Positions 34,763-42,979 of a stretch of 64,000 nt of DNA are shown one piece after another (within the stretch, counting starts at the first letter, position 1; every line of letters begins with the position of its first letter). Origin of the DNA: Alloactinosynnema sp. L-07. Lineage in GTDB: Bacteria; Actinomycetota; Actinomycetes; Mycobacteriales; Pseudonocardiaceae. The position numbers were made by a program, and so were the translations under genes. The DNA is taken from contig NZ_LN850107.1 of assembly GCF_900070365.1 (NCBI RefSeq), forward strand, positions 558,001 to 622,000. The letters run 5' to 3'. The notes beneath the pieces are model-generated. The model was not told the origin of the DNA. It was given only the letters and a program-made list of their open reading frames with translations, and did no database searches.

Positions 34763-35812
34763 TCAGGCCGCGGTGCGGGCGGGCAGCAGCTTGCGCAGGT
34801 CGTTCACCGCGGCGCGACCCGCGCGGTTGGCAGCGATAGTGCTGGCCGAAGGGCCATAGCCGACCAGGTGTACGCGGGGATCGGCGACGACGCGCGTGCC
34901 GTCCATGGTGATCCCGCCGCCCGGTCCCCGCAGCCGCAGCGGGGCAAGGTGGTCCAGCGCGGCCCGGAAACCGGTCGCCCAGAGGATCATGTCCGCCTCG
35001 GCGAAGCGGCCGTCCGCCCAGCTCACACTGGTCGGCGTGATCCGGTCGAACATCGGCAGCCGGTCGAGCACCCCACTGCGTCGCCCCTCGATCACCTCGG
35101 GGGTCAGTCCCAGCCCGGTGACGCTGACGACGCTTGCGGGGGACCGTCCCGCCCGCACCGCCTCATCGACGCGCGCCACCGCCGCCCGGCCGTCCTCCTG
35201 GGTGAACGGGCCCGTGCGGAAGATCGGCGGACGCCGGGTGACCCAGGTGGTCCCGGCGGCGAGCGGCGCGATCTCCAGTAGCGCCTGGACCGCCGAAGTT
35301 CCGCCGCCGACCACCACGACCCGCTTGCCGGTGAAGTCCTCCGGTCCTCGGTAGTTCGCGGTGTGGAGCTGCGTGCCGAGGAAGTCCGACTGACCGGGGT
35401 AGTGCGGCCAGAACGGCTTGTCCCAGGTCCCGGTCGCGTTGATCAGGGCCTGTGCGGACCAGACGCCGTGGTCGGTGTCGATCCGCAGCCCGCTCTCGTC
35501 GGTCACCGAGCGCACCTCGACCGGGCGCAGCACCGGCAGGTCGAACGCCCGCTCGTACGCGCCGAAGTAGTCGGCCACCACCTCCGCCGCGGGCCTGCCC
35601 TGGTCGCGCTCGCCGAGAGGGAAGTCGGGCAGGTCGTGGATCCCGTGCACCCGGCCCAGCCGCAGCGTCGGCCAGCGGTGCCGCCACGCGCCGCCAGGGC
35701 CGGCGTTGGCGTCGATGACGACGAAGTCCAGGCCGACCCGGCGCAGGTGATAGGCGCTGGAGAGCCCTGCTTGGCCCGCTCCGATGACGGCGACGTCCAC
35801 CTCGGTGGTCAT
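34763..35812 (-). CDS. Flavin-containing monooxygenase-like (class B) NAD(P)/FAD oxidoreductase
   Basis: The protein has 349 residues. The N-terminal FAD site is in 'VAVIGAGQAGLSSAYHLRR', the fingerprint F-x-G-x-x-x-H-x-x-x-Y is seen as FLGTQLHTANY, and the NADPH site as 'VVVVGGGTSAVQALLEI'. 'LWATGFRAALDHLAP' is the usual C-terminal ATG motif. This is a small class B monooxygenase of YUCCA/ArsO/FMO type. The substrate cannot be read from the sequence. Confidence 0.9.
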   Translation of the reverse strand: MTTEVDVAVIGAGQAGLSSAYHLRRVGLDFVVIDANAGPGGAWRHRWPTLRLGRVHGIHDLPDFPLGERDQGRPAAEVVADYFGAYERAFDLPVLRPVEVRSVTDESGLRIDTDHGVWSAQALINATGTWDKPFWPHYPGQSDFLGTQLHTANYRGPEDFTGKRVVVVGGGTSAVQALLEIAPLAAGTTWVTRRPPIFRTGPFTQEDGRAAVARVDEAVRAGRSPASVVSVTGLGLTPEVIEGRRSGVLDRLPMFDRITPTSVSWADGRFAEADMILWATGFRAALDHLAPLRLRGPGGGITMDGTRVVADPRVHLVGYGPSASTIAANRAGRAAVNDLRKLLPARTAA

Positions 35813-35880
35813 ATCCGCTACAACAACCGCCGCCGTCCAGCCTTCCCCGCGACCGCGTCTGATCGGTCACACTGGCGGGC

Positions 35881-36312
35881 ATGACCGACCACCGCGAGCT
35901 GGCCCGAACCCTGTTCAACAGCGTGTGGGACCTGCTCGACCGGACCGACCGCGGCCCGGCCGACGACGACCGCATGATCCACATGGCGCACGCGTCGCGG
36001 TACCACTGGGGCGAGGTCGGCACCGCGCAGAACCTCATCCGCGGTGAGTGGCAGTGCGCCCGGGTCTACGCGGTCCTCGGCCGGTCCGAGCCCGCGCTGT
36101 GGCACGGGCAGCGCGCGCTGGCGCTGTGCAAGGAGCACGGCGTTCTCGTGGGCCTGATCGGTGCGGCCCGCGATGGCGTGCGCTCTGGCGATGGCCTCGT
36201 AGGCGAAGCCAAGGTCGAAGTCGGCCACGTCGACAAGGCCAACGAGGTCTCCATCGCCGACCCGGAGGACCGTGACCACCTCAAGAAGGACCTCGCGTCC
36301 GTGCTCAGGTGA
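35881..36312 (+). CDS. Conserved hypothetical (TPR-like) protein with an inverted internal segment
   Basis: The 143-residue frame starts like a widespread actinobacterial protein ('MTDHRELARTLFNSVWDLLD', 'AHASRYHWGEVGTAQNL', 'RGEWQCARVYAVLGRSEP', 'ALWHGQRALALCKEHG') and ends like it ('SIADPEDRDHLKKDLASV'). Between them, residues 87-117 read 'VLVGLIGAARDGVRSGDG' and so on, which does not fit. The opposite strand over the same bases encodes the missing core 'VADFDLGFAYEAIARAHAIA'. The segment is thus inverted in place. A CACACT box 7 nt before the ATG suggests a leaderless transcript. The inverted form is probably non-functional. Confidence 0.85.
   Translation: MTDHRELARTLFNSVWDLLDRTDRGPADDDRMIHMAHASRYHWGEVGTAQNLIRGEWQCARVYAVLGRSEPALWHGQRALALCKEHGVLVGLIGAARDGVRSGDGLVGEAKVEVGHVDKANEVSIADPEDRDHLKKDLASVLR
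36141..36232. other. In-place inversion of about 80-92 bp within the preceding gene
   Basis: Read on the minus strand, 36141-36232 gives the expected 'VADFDLGFAYEAIARAHAIA' core of the family. Both sides of it are on the plus strand and in the right order. Short inverted repeats CGTGG (36147-36151) and CCACG (36225-36229) lie at the approximate ends. Exact breakpoints cannot be fixed by eye. Confidence 0.8.
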
Positions 36313-36721
36313 ACCGCGGCGCACGTTCGAGATAGGTGCCGTCCGGCTCGGTGAAGCCGAACGGGCGGTACAGGTCGTGCGCGTCCTCGGTGTGCAGCAT
36401 CCACCGGAACCGCGCCCCCGGGCCGTCGTCGATCATCGCGCGGACCATCGCCTTTGCGATCCCCTGGCCGCGCGCGCTCCGCACCACGTGAAGGTCGGAC
36501 AGGAACGCGAACGCGACGCCGTCGGAGGTCGCCCTGGCGAAGCCGACCTGGGCGCCGGTCGCCCGGTCATAGGCGCCGATGAGCCGCCACGCGCTCGCGA
36601 CCTGGGTCGCGAAGTCCTCGCGGGTCCGCCAGCGGGCCCAGTAGGCCTCGGTCGACAGGAACGCCCACGCCGCGTCGACGTCGATCCGATCGCGATCGCT
36701 GTCCACTTCAAACTCACTCAT
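36305..36721 (-). CDS. GNAT-family N-acetyltransferase
   Basis: A 138-residue GNAT-fold enzyme that moves an acetyl group from acetyl-CoA to an amine. The CoA-binding motif A is visible: 'LHVVRSARGQGIAKAMVRAM'. The end 'DLYRPFGFTEPDGTYLERAP' resembles the GNAT C-terminal strand. The substrate is unknown. It converges on, and overlaps by eight bases, the gene with the inverted segment. Confidence 0.9.
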   Translation of the reverse strand: MSEFEVDSDRDRIDVDAAWAFLSTEAYWARWRTREDFATQVASAWRLIGAYDRATGAQVGFARATSDGVAFAFLSDLHVVRSARGQGIAKAMVRAMIDDGPGARFRWMLHTEDAHDLYRPFGFTEPDGTYLERAPRFT

Positions 36722-36791
36722 GCGGCCACCTCACAAGATCGGTGGCTCCACGCGCGAAGGCACTGTTTCGATGATTCACCCGCGAGCTCGC

Positions 36792-37604
36792 TCATGGCCG
36801 CAATGTAGCCGCGTACCGCGCCGGGGTAATCCCAATATTCGCCCGGAAGTCGCGGGTGAAGTGGGCCTGGTCGCTGTAGCCCAGCTCCACCGCGAGACTC
36901 GCCCAGTCGACGTCGCCGCCCACTTCGGCCCGCGCGGCGGCCTCGTGCATGCGTAAGCGCCGGATGACCCACTTCGGCCCGACGCCCACGTACTCGTTGA
37001 ACAGCCGCTGCACCGAGCGCACCGCCAGCCCCGACTCGCGCGCGAGATCGTCCACTCTGGACACGCCGTGCTCGATGGCGGCGACCATCGCGCGCACGTC
37101 CCGCACCACCGGGTCGACCTCGGGCCTGCGTGCCAGCAGCACAGCCTCGGCGGCGGCCACCATCGCCGCGTCGTCGCCCGCCGACAGCACCGTCTCCGGC
37201 GCCACGTCGAGGAAGTCGGGGACCACCTTGTCCGTCAGCGTCGACACGGGCCTGCCCAGCCACGGCCGGAACCCGCCGGGATGGAACCGGACGCCGAGGA
37301 CGTGTCCCTCGCCGATGAGCCTGCGAACGAACCGCCCGCGCATCACGCCGTAGAGCAGGGTGCCTTCGGGCTCGAACACCAGGTGGACATTCGGGTGTGG
37401 GACCACCTGCTGCTCGTGTGGAGTCGTGCGCCGCCACGACACCAGCCAGTAGTACTCGACGAAGTCGGCCAGTTCCGCCGAGGGTGCCCGCGTGCTCAAG
37501 TCGAACTTGGTGCGCGCCGCCTGCGCACCAAGCACGCCTTTGCGTGGGACCGGCACAGCGAGAACCGTATCCCTGCCCACCGACAGTTTGTCGCGTTTGT
37601 TCAA
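36792..37604 (-). CDS. AraC-family transcriptional regulator
   Basis: The protein of about 270 residues has an N-terminal DUF6597-like effector region and a C-terminal AraC helix-turn-helix (about residues 165-265): 'SRVDDLARESGLAVRSVQRL' and 'ASLAVELGYSDQAHFTRDFR'. It ends 'GITPARYAATLRP', as expected. The start is uncertain: TTG at 37604 gives the listed frame, with in-frame GTG codons 8 and 16 codons later. It lies divergent from a DinB-like gene, a possible target. Confidence 0.87.
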   Translation of the reverse strand: MNKRDKLSVGRDTVLAVPVPRKGVLGAQAARTKFDLSTRAPSAELADFVEYYWLVSWRRTTPHEQQVVPHPNVHLVFEPEGTLLYGVMRGRFVRRLIGEGHVLGVRFHPGGFRPWLGRPVSTLTDKVVPDFLDVAPETVLSAGDDAAMVAAAEAVLLARRPEVDPVVRDVRAMVAAIEHGVSRVDDLARESGLAVRSVQRLFNEYVGVGPKWVIRRLRMHEAAARAEVGGDVDWASLAVELGYSDQAHFTRDFRANIGITPARYAATLRP

Positions 37605-37639
37605 GACCGCAGGTCAGAGCCGCTTCTAGCGTGGCGGGC

Positions 37640-38224
37640 ATGGACAAGCAGACATTGATGGAGCGGGCCGCAGCTGGAGCCCACGCGGTCGTTCGCAACG
37701 TCAAGCCCGACATGTACGACCGCCCGACCCCGTGTGCCGACTGGGATGTCCGCACGCTGGCGAACCACCTGACGCACTGGTCCGCCGTCGTCTCCGAGCG
37801 CACGGCGCGCAAGCTGCCGGTGCCCGCCGACGGCTCGGAAGCCGAGGGCACCGACTACGCCGCCGAGGCCGACTGGCCGGAGTTCTTCGCCGAGCGCCTT
37901 GACCGCGCCGTGGGCGCCTGGGGCGCACCCGGCGCCTGGGAGGGCGAGTCGGTCATGGCGTCGGACCCCCGCCCCGCCGACTTCATCGGCAAGATGCTCT
38001 ACGGCGAACTGGTGCTGCACGGCTGGGACCTCGCGAAAGCCACCGGCCAGGACTTCGACATCGACCCCGACCTCGCCAAGGCCGCGCTGGCCGACGCCGA
38101 GGAGATCGCGGTGATGGCTCGCGAGTGGGCGGCCTTCGGCGCCGAGGTGCGGGTTCCCGACGACGCGTCGACAGTGGACCGACTGCTCGCCGTCACCGGC
38201 CGCGATCCGAACTGGCGGCCGTAG
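37640..38224 (+). CDS. TIGR03086-family (DinB/mycothiol-dependent enzyme fold) protein
   Basis: The protein has 194 residues. It begins with a helix, then 'MYDRPTPCADWDVRTLANHL' with 'HWSAVV', the fold of the metal-binding N-terminal domain of mycothiol-dependent maleylpyruvate isomerases. A metal-site His lies in the later 'YGELVLHGWDLAKATGQ'. The family is common in mycothiol-producing actinobacteria, and specific reactions are mostly unknown. TAGCGT 7 nt upstream (37627-37632) suggests a leaderless mRNA. The AraC gene is divergent. Confidence 0.88.
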   Translation: MDKQTLMERAAAGAHAVVRNVKPDMYDRPTPCADWDVRTLANHLTHWSAVVSERTARKLPVPADGSEAEGTDYAAEADWPEFFAERLDRAVGAWGAPGAWEGESVMASDPRPADFIGKMLYGELVLHGWDLAKATGQDFDIDPDLAKAALADAEEIAVMAREWAAFGAEVRVPDDASTVDRLLAVTGRDPNWRP

Positions 38225-38277
38225 CGGCGGACGACATTTCCATCGGTTCGACCTGGCGTGGTCGTAGTCTCGCGAGC

Positions 38278-39339
38278 ATGACAGGTGACGTGGTGGTGAT
38301 CGGCGGCGGAATCGCCGGGGTGTCGGTCGCGGCCGAGCTGGCGGCTACGCGGGATGTCGTTCTCGTGGAGGCCGAGCCGATGCTCGCCCGGCACACCACC
38401 GGCCGTTCCGCCGCCATCTTTCTGCCCAGTTACGGCGGCCCGGTCGTCCGCGCGCTCGCCGCGGCCAGCCTGCCGCGCTTCGACCCGGACCTGCTGTCCC
38501 CGCGCCACATGGTCTGGGTGGCCACCGACGAGGAGGGCAAGGACACGATCGACGGCTATCTCGCCGACGGCACCGCCGAACCCATCACCACCGCGCAGGT
38601 CCAGGCCATGTTCCCCGCGTTGCGCCCCGAGGCCGTCCTCGCCACCGCGCTGGAGCCCGGCACCCGGGACCTCGACGTGATGGGCCTGCACCAGCACTAC
38701 GTCCGCCTGCTCAGGTCCCGTGGCGGCGAGATCCGCATGGATGCCCCCGTCACGGCTCTGACCAGCGACGACAACGGTTGGCGGGTCACCGTGGGTGCCG
38801 AGGAGCTGCGGGCGCGGACGGTCGTCAACGCGGCGGGCGCCTGGGCCGACCGGCTCGCCGCGATGGCGGGCGTCCCCCAACTTGGCCTGACCCCGCTCCG
38901 TCGGACCGTCGCCATCGCCGTCGGCGCCACCCCGGTCGACCCGGCCTGGCCGCTGGTCTGCGACGCCGCCAACCACTTCTACCTGCGCCCCGAAGGCCAA
39001 GGCGTGCTCATTTCGCCCGCCGACGAGACCCCCAGCGAGCCGTGCGACGCCAAACCGGACGAACTCGACATCGCCATGGTCATGGAGCTGGTCAACGACG
39101 TCACGACCTTGGCACTGCGGTCGGTGCGCACCGCCTGGGCGGGCTTGCGGACGTTCACCCCGAGCCGGGTCCCGACAGTGGGCGAAGCGGCGCCGGGCTT
39201 CCACTTCTTCGCGGGTCAGGGCGGCTACGGCATCCAGATCGCCCCGGCGCTGGCCGCCGCGGGCGCCGCGATCATCCTCGGCGAGCCGGTCCCCGCCGAC
39301 ATACCCGTGACACCCGAAGACCTCTGGGCGCCGAGCTGA
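38278..39339 (+). CDS. FAD-dependent oxidoreductase of DAO family (D-amino acid dehydrogenase or glycine oxidase-like)
   Basis: The 353-residue protein has the N-terminal Rossmann FAD site 'VVVIGGGIAGVSVAAELA', then 'GRSAAIFLPSYGG', the DAO-family 'VVNAAGAWADRLAAMAG' and the C-terminal 'HFFAGQGGYGIQIAPALAAA'. Members oxidise D-amino acids, glycine or sarcosine to keto or oxo products. TAGTCT 7 nt before ATG (38265-38270) suggests a leaderless transcript. It is followed by a glycolate oxidase-like and a ThDP-dependent gene on the same strand. Confidence 0.87.
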   Translation: MTGDVVVIGGGIAGVSVAAELAATRDVVLVEAEPMLARHTTGRSAAIFLPSYGGPVVRALAAASLPRFDPDLLSPRHMVWVATDEEGKDTIDGYLADGTAEPITTAQVQAMFPALRPEAVLATALEPGTRDLDVMGLHQHYVRLLRSRGGEIRMDAPVTALTSDDNGWRVTVGAEELRARTVVNAAGAWADRLAAMAGVPQLGLTPLRRTVAIAVGATPVDPAWPLVCDAANHFYLRPEGQGVLISPADETPSEPCDAKPDELDIAMVMELVNDVTTLALRSVRTAWAGLRTFTPSRVPTVGEAAPGFHFFAGQGGYGIQIAPALAAAGAAIILGEPVPADIPVTPEDLWAPS

Positions 39340-39360
39340 TCCGGCCACTATGTTGATGTG

Positions 39361-40731
39361 ATGGACATCGGGGCCAAACTCGCCGACATCGTCGGCGCGG
39401 ATCATGTGATCGCCGGATCCGACGCGTCGGAGGACTACTCGCACGACGAAACGCTGTCGTCGGCGCCGGTCCGCCCCGCCTTCGTGGTCCGGCCGTCGTC
39501 GGCCGAGCAGGTCGCCGACATCCTGCGCCTGGCCACCGAGACCGGCACCCCGGTCACCGCGCGTGGGTCCGGCAGCGGCCTGTCCGGCGCCGCCGTGCCC
39601 CGCGCCGACGGTCTGCTGGTGTCCTTCGAACGGATGAACCAGATCGTCGAGATCGACACCGACAACCACGTCGCCGTCGTCCAGCCCGGCGTCACGCTCC
39701 AGGAACTCGAAGAGCGCACCGCCGCAGAAGGGCTCGTGTACCCGGTCTACCCCGGCGAGCTGAGCGCGAGCCTGGGTGGAAACGTCGCCACCAACGCGGG
39801 TGGGATGCGCGCGGTGAAGTACGGGGTCACCCGCCACCACGTCCTGGGCCTGCAGGCGGTCCTGCCGACCGGCGAGATCCTGCGCACGGGCGGCAAATTC
39901 GTCAAGGCGAGCACCGGCTACGACCTCACCCAGCTCATCGTCGGCTCGGAGGGAACCCTCGCGCTGGTCACCGAGGCCGTGTTGAAGCTGCAGCCGCGCG
40001 TGCGCCACCAGGCCACCGTGCTTGCCCCGTTCGGTGACCTCGGCTCGGTGGTGCGGGCGGTGCCGAAGATCGTCGGCAGCGGCATCGGGCCGCTGATCCT
40101 GGAGTACATCGACGCGATGACCATGGGCGCGATCACCTACACCGCCGACCTCAAACTCGGCATCCCCGACGAGGTCCGCGACACCGCACAGGCCTATCTC
40201 GTCGTCATGCTGGAGAACCGGCTGGCGGGCAGGCTCGCCGCCGACGTCGAGGAGGCCGCCAAACTGCTCGGCGAGCTGGGCGCGGTCGACGCGTACGTGC
40301 TGGACGGAACCGCCGCCCGCAAGCTCATCGAGGCTCGGGAGAAGGCGTTCTTCACCGCGAAGGGAGCCGGTGCCGACGAGGTGATCGACACGGTGCTGCC
40401 CCGCGCGACGTTGCCGCGGTTCATGGCCAAGGTCACCGAGATCGCCCAGGCCAACGAGACCTTCGTGGTCGGCTGCGGGCACGCGGGCGACGGCAACGTC
40501 CACCTCGCGGTGTTCCAAAAGGACGAGGCGAAGCGGTCGGCGGTGCTGCACGGCCTGTTCGAGGCGGGCATGGCCCTGGGCGGGGCGATCTCCGGCGAGC
40601 ACGGCATCGGCCACGCCAAGAAGCAGTACTTCCTTGAGCTGGAGGACCCGGCCAAGGTCGACCTCATGCGGCGCGTCAAGCAGGCGTTCGACCCGGCCGG
40701 GATCCTCAACCCCGGCGTCCTGTTCGACTGA
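39361..40731 (+). CDS. FAD-linked oxidase, glycolate/D-lactate dehydrogenase (GlcD-like) family
   Basis: The 456-residue flavoprotein has a PCMH FAD-binding domain (about residues 35-215: 'PVTARGSGSGLSGAAVPRA', 'GELSASLGGNVATNAGGMR') and a C-terminal FAD-oxidase domain ending 'ISGEHGIGHAKKQYF' and 'DPAGILNPGVLFD'. The group oxidises 2-hydroxy acids such as glycolate or D-lactate to 2-oxo acids. A TATGTT box lies 6 nt before ATG 39361. No GlcE or GlcF subunits are adjacent, as in single-subunit forms. Confidence 0.92.
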   Translation: MDIGAKLADIVGADHVIAGSDASEDYSHDETLSSAPVRPAFVVRPSSAEQVADILRLATETGTPVTARGSGSGLSGAAVPRADGLLVSFERMNQIVEIDTDNHVAVVQPGVTLQELEERTAAEGLVYPVYPGELSASLGGNVATNAGGMRAVKYGVTRHHVLGLQAVLPTGEILRTGGKFVKASTGYDLTQLIVGSEGTLALVTEAVLKLQPRVRHQATVLAPFGDLGSVVRAVPKIVGSGIGPLILEYIDAMTMGAITYTADLKLGIPDEVRDTAQAYLVVMLENRLAGRLAADVEEAAKLLGELGAVDAYVLDGTAARKLIEAREKAFFTAKGAGADEVIDTVLPRATLPRFMAKVTEIAQANETFVVGCGHAGDGNVHLAVFQKDEAKRSAVLHGLFEAGMALGGAISGEHGIGHAKKQYFLELEDPAKVDLMRRVKQAFDPAGILNPGVLFD

Positions 40732-40759
40732 TACCCGTACCCGGCAAGAGAAGGACCAC

Positions 40760-42310
40760 ATGAACGGCGCACAGTCCCTGATCCGCACGCTGGTCGACTC
40801 CGGTGTCGACGTGTGCTTCGCCAACCCGGGTACCTCGGAGATGCACTTCGTCGCCGCGCTCGACGACGTCCCCAAGATGCGTGGGGTGCTCGCGCTGTTC
40901 GAGGGCGTGGTGACCGGCGCCGCGGACGGGTACGGGCGGATGGCCGACAAGCCCGCCGCGACCCTGCTGCACCTGGGCCCGGGCATGGTCAACGGCATGG
41001 CGAACCTGCACAACGCCCGCCGCGCGCACACCCCGATCGTCAACGTCATCGGCGACCACGCCCTGCACCACAAGGGTTTCGACGCGCCGCTCGAATCCGA
41101 CATCGACGCGCTCGCCGAGTGGACGCACGGCTGGAACCGGACCTCGCGGGACAGCGCCGAGGTCGGCCGGGACGCCGCCGAGGCCGTCGCCGCCGCGATG
41201 GCCGCGCCAGGCCGGTTGGCCAACCTGACTCTCCCCGCCGACGTCTCCTGGGGCGACGGGGGCGTGGCCGCCACCCCGGTCGACGTGCCCGCCGCGTCCA
41301 CTGTGGACGACTCGGTGATCGCGGGTGTCGCGGAAGTGCTGCGCTCCGGTGAGTCGGCGGTATTGTTGCTGGGCAAGGGAGTCACACGCGAGCGGGGTTT
41401 GCGCGCGGCGAGCCGGATCTCGGTCGCGACCGGCGCCAAGGTCTTCGTCGAGACCTTCCCCGCCCGCTTCGAGCGCGGCGAGGGCCTGCCCGCCGTCGAC
41501 CGCCTCGGCTACCTCGCCGAGCAGGTCCAGTGGCAGCTCACCGACGTCAAGCACCTGATCCTGGTCGGCGCCAAGGCGCCCATCTCGTTCTTCGCCTACC
41601 CGGGCAAGGCCAGCGAGCTGACCCCGGACGGCTGCGAGGTGCACACCCTGGCCGACCTCGGCAGCGACACAGCCCACGCGCTCGACCGCCTCGCCGACGA
41701 CGTCGCCGCCGACGCCGAACCCGTGCTGCAGCAGGCTTCCCGGCCCGCGCTGCCCTCGGGCGTGCTCACCCCGCAGAACTGGGCCGTGGTGATCGGCGCT
41801 CTCCTGCCCGACCGCGCGATCGTCTCCGACGAGGCCAACACGTCCGGCCTGATGATCCCGATGGTGACCGTGGGCGCGCCCCGGCACGACGTGCTCACCC
41901 TGACCGGCGGGGCGATCGGCCAAGGCCTGCCGGTCGCGGTCGGCGCCGCCGTCGCGTGTCCGGACCGCCCGGTGATCAGCCTTCAGTCCGACGGCAGCGC
42001 GATGTACACGATCTCGTCGCTGTGGACCATGGCGCGGGAGAACCTGAACGTCACCGTCGTGATCCTGAACAACCGCGCCTACGCGATTCTGCGGATGGAG
42101 CTGACCAGGGTCGGCGCGCAGGGCGGGCCCGCGGCGAACTCGCTGCTGGATCTGTCCACACCGGACATGGATTTCGTGCGGATCGCCGAGGGCATGGGTG
42201 TTCCGGCGACCAGGGCGAACACGGCGGAGGAACTGGCCGAGCAGTTCAGCCGCGCGCTGGCCGAGCCAGGCCCGCACCTCATCGACGCGATGGTGCCGTC
42301 GCTGATCTGA
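40760..42310 (+). CDS. Thiamine diphosphate-dependent enzyme (acetolactate synthase large subunit-like)
   Basis: The 516-residue protein has the full ThDP fold: N-terminal Pyr domain with 'CFANPGTSEMHFVAALD' and the catalytic Glu in 'LFEGVVTGAADGYGRM', a central domain, and a C-terminal PP domain with a cofactor motif 'SDGSAMYTISSLWT' ending at 'VVILNNRAYAILR'. Related enzymes of this type include benzoylformate and 2-oxo-acid decarboxylases. With the two upstream flavin oxidases it could decarboxylate a 2-oxo acid they produce. ATG at 40760 follows AAGGA. Confidence 0.9.
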   Translation: MNGAQSLIRTLVDSGVDVCFANPGTSEMHFVAALDDVPKMRGVLALFEGVVTGAADGYGRMADKPAATLLHLGPGMVNGMANLHNARRAHTPIVNVIGDHALHHKGFDAPLESDIDALAEWTHGWNRTSRDSAEVGRDAAEAVAAAMAAPGRLANLTLPADVSWGDGGVAATPVDVPAASTVDDSVIAGVAEVLRSGESAVLLLGKGVTRERGLRAASRISVATGAKVFVETFPARFERGEGLPAVDRLGYLAEQVQWQLTDVKHLILVGAKAPISFFAYPGKASELTPDGCEVHTLADLGSDTAHALDRLADDVAADAEPVLQQASRPALPSGVLTPQNWAVVIGALLPDRAIVSDEANTSGLMIPMVTVGAPRHDVLTLTGGAIGQGLPVAVGAAVACPDRPVISLQSDGSAMYTISSLWTMARENLNVTVVILNNRAYAILRMELTRVGAQGGPAANSLLDLSTPDMDFVRIAEGMGVPATRANTAEELAEQFSRALAEPGPHLIDAMVPSLI

Positions 42311-42334
42311 CGAAGGTGCGGGCAGGCGCTCGGA

Positions 42335-42553
42335 CTACCCGAGGGGGTGGTCACACCACCAGTCGTGGTCCCAGTGGTGGTGGTGGCCGAGGTCCAGGTC
42401 GAGCGAGACGTCCAGGTCGATGACCAGGAACAGCCCGCAGCAGTCGTCGTGGGTGGCGGTCGCGGTCTCGGCGGAGGCCGACGGGGTCGCCAGGGCGAAA
42501 CTCAGCGCGGTCGCGCCGAGCAGGATGCCGAGTCGTCTTGCCGTGGTGCGCAT
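42335..42553 (-). CDS. Small secreted His/Asp/Cys-rich protein
   Basis: The 72-residue protein has a signal peptide ('MRTTARRLGILLGATALSFA', cleavage near 'SASAETAT'). The mature part of about 45 residues contains 'THDDCCGLFLVIDLDVSLD' and then a tail with four consecutive His, more His and Asp, and Trp-Trp-Cys ('GHHHHWDHDWWCDHPLG'). That composition fits metal binding (Cu, Zn or Ni) outside the cell, or a disulfide-linked surface peptide. ATG at 42553 is supported by a GGAG-like site. I recognise no family. Confidence 0.75.
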   Translation of the reverse strand: MRTTARRLGILLGATALSFALATPSASAETATATHDDCCGLFLVIDLDVSLDLDLGHHHHWDHDWWCDHPLG

Positions 42554-42679
42554 GTGTCACTCCTAGCTGGACAGTACGGACCAGAAAAGACTGACAGACA
42601 ACAAAGGCGGCCACGAGACCTCGGACGAGTGGACCTTGGTCGCACCAAGATCCCACTATCGTGTGACAACAAACAGACG

Positions 42680-42722
42680 AGAGCCCACGTTTGAGGAGTA
42701 TGCATCCTCAAACGTGGGCTCT
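42680..42722 (-). terminator. 18-bp perfect inverted repeat with 7-nt loop
   Basis: The 18-nt arms at 42680-42697 and 42705-42722 are exactly complementary around GTATGCA. It follows the end of the leftward desaturase operon at 42741 and precedes the next leftward gene, so it is best read as a strong terminator. On the minus strand a weak T-rich tract follows. Confidence 0.75.
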
Positions 42723-42740
42723 TGGACTACTGCTGGTGAC

Positions 42741-42956
42741 CTACCTGGTCTCATCGATGATGCGGACGGGCCGGTCGGCCTTGGCCTTGTCCGACGCCTC
42801 CCGCATCTCGATGATGTCGGTGGCCAGGTCGCCGATCTCCCTGGCGATGTCGCGCACCGCCCCGGTGATGATCAGCGCGATCCGCCCCACGTGGTTGGCG
42901 GCGGACTCGGTGACCTCCTGCACGGTGTCCTTCGCCGCCTCGAAGTCGCTGACCAT
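42741..42956 (-). CDS. Small helical protein downstream of the desaturase
   Basis: The 71-residue protein, starting 'MVSDFEAAKDTVQEVTESAA', is amphipathic and helical with a moderately hydrophobic middle ('VGRIALIITGAVRDIAREIG'), likely membrane-associated. The ATG at 42956 is favoured because GGGAG lies 5 nt upstream. An ATG at 42983 overlaps the desaturase stop (ATGA) and would add nine residues. It is the last gene of the desaturase operon. The function is unknown. Confidence 0.65.
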   Translation of the reverse strand: MVSDFEAAKDTVQEVTESAANHVGRIALIITGAVRDIAREIGDLATDIIEMREASDKAKADRPVRIIDETR

Positions 42957-42979
42957 GGTCGCTCCCGTTCCGGTGTCCG

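Noticed and set aside
37999..41439. An unusually long open frame (1146 codons) on the minus strand
   Set aside because: It lies opposite three well-recognised plus-strand enzymes. Long antisense frames are usual in GC-rich genomes, and its translation is not protein-like.
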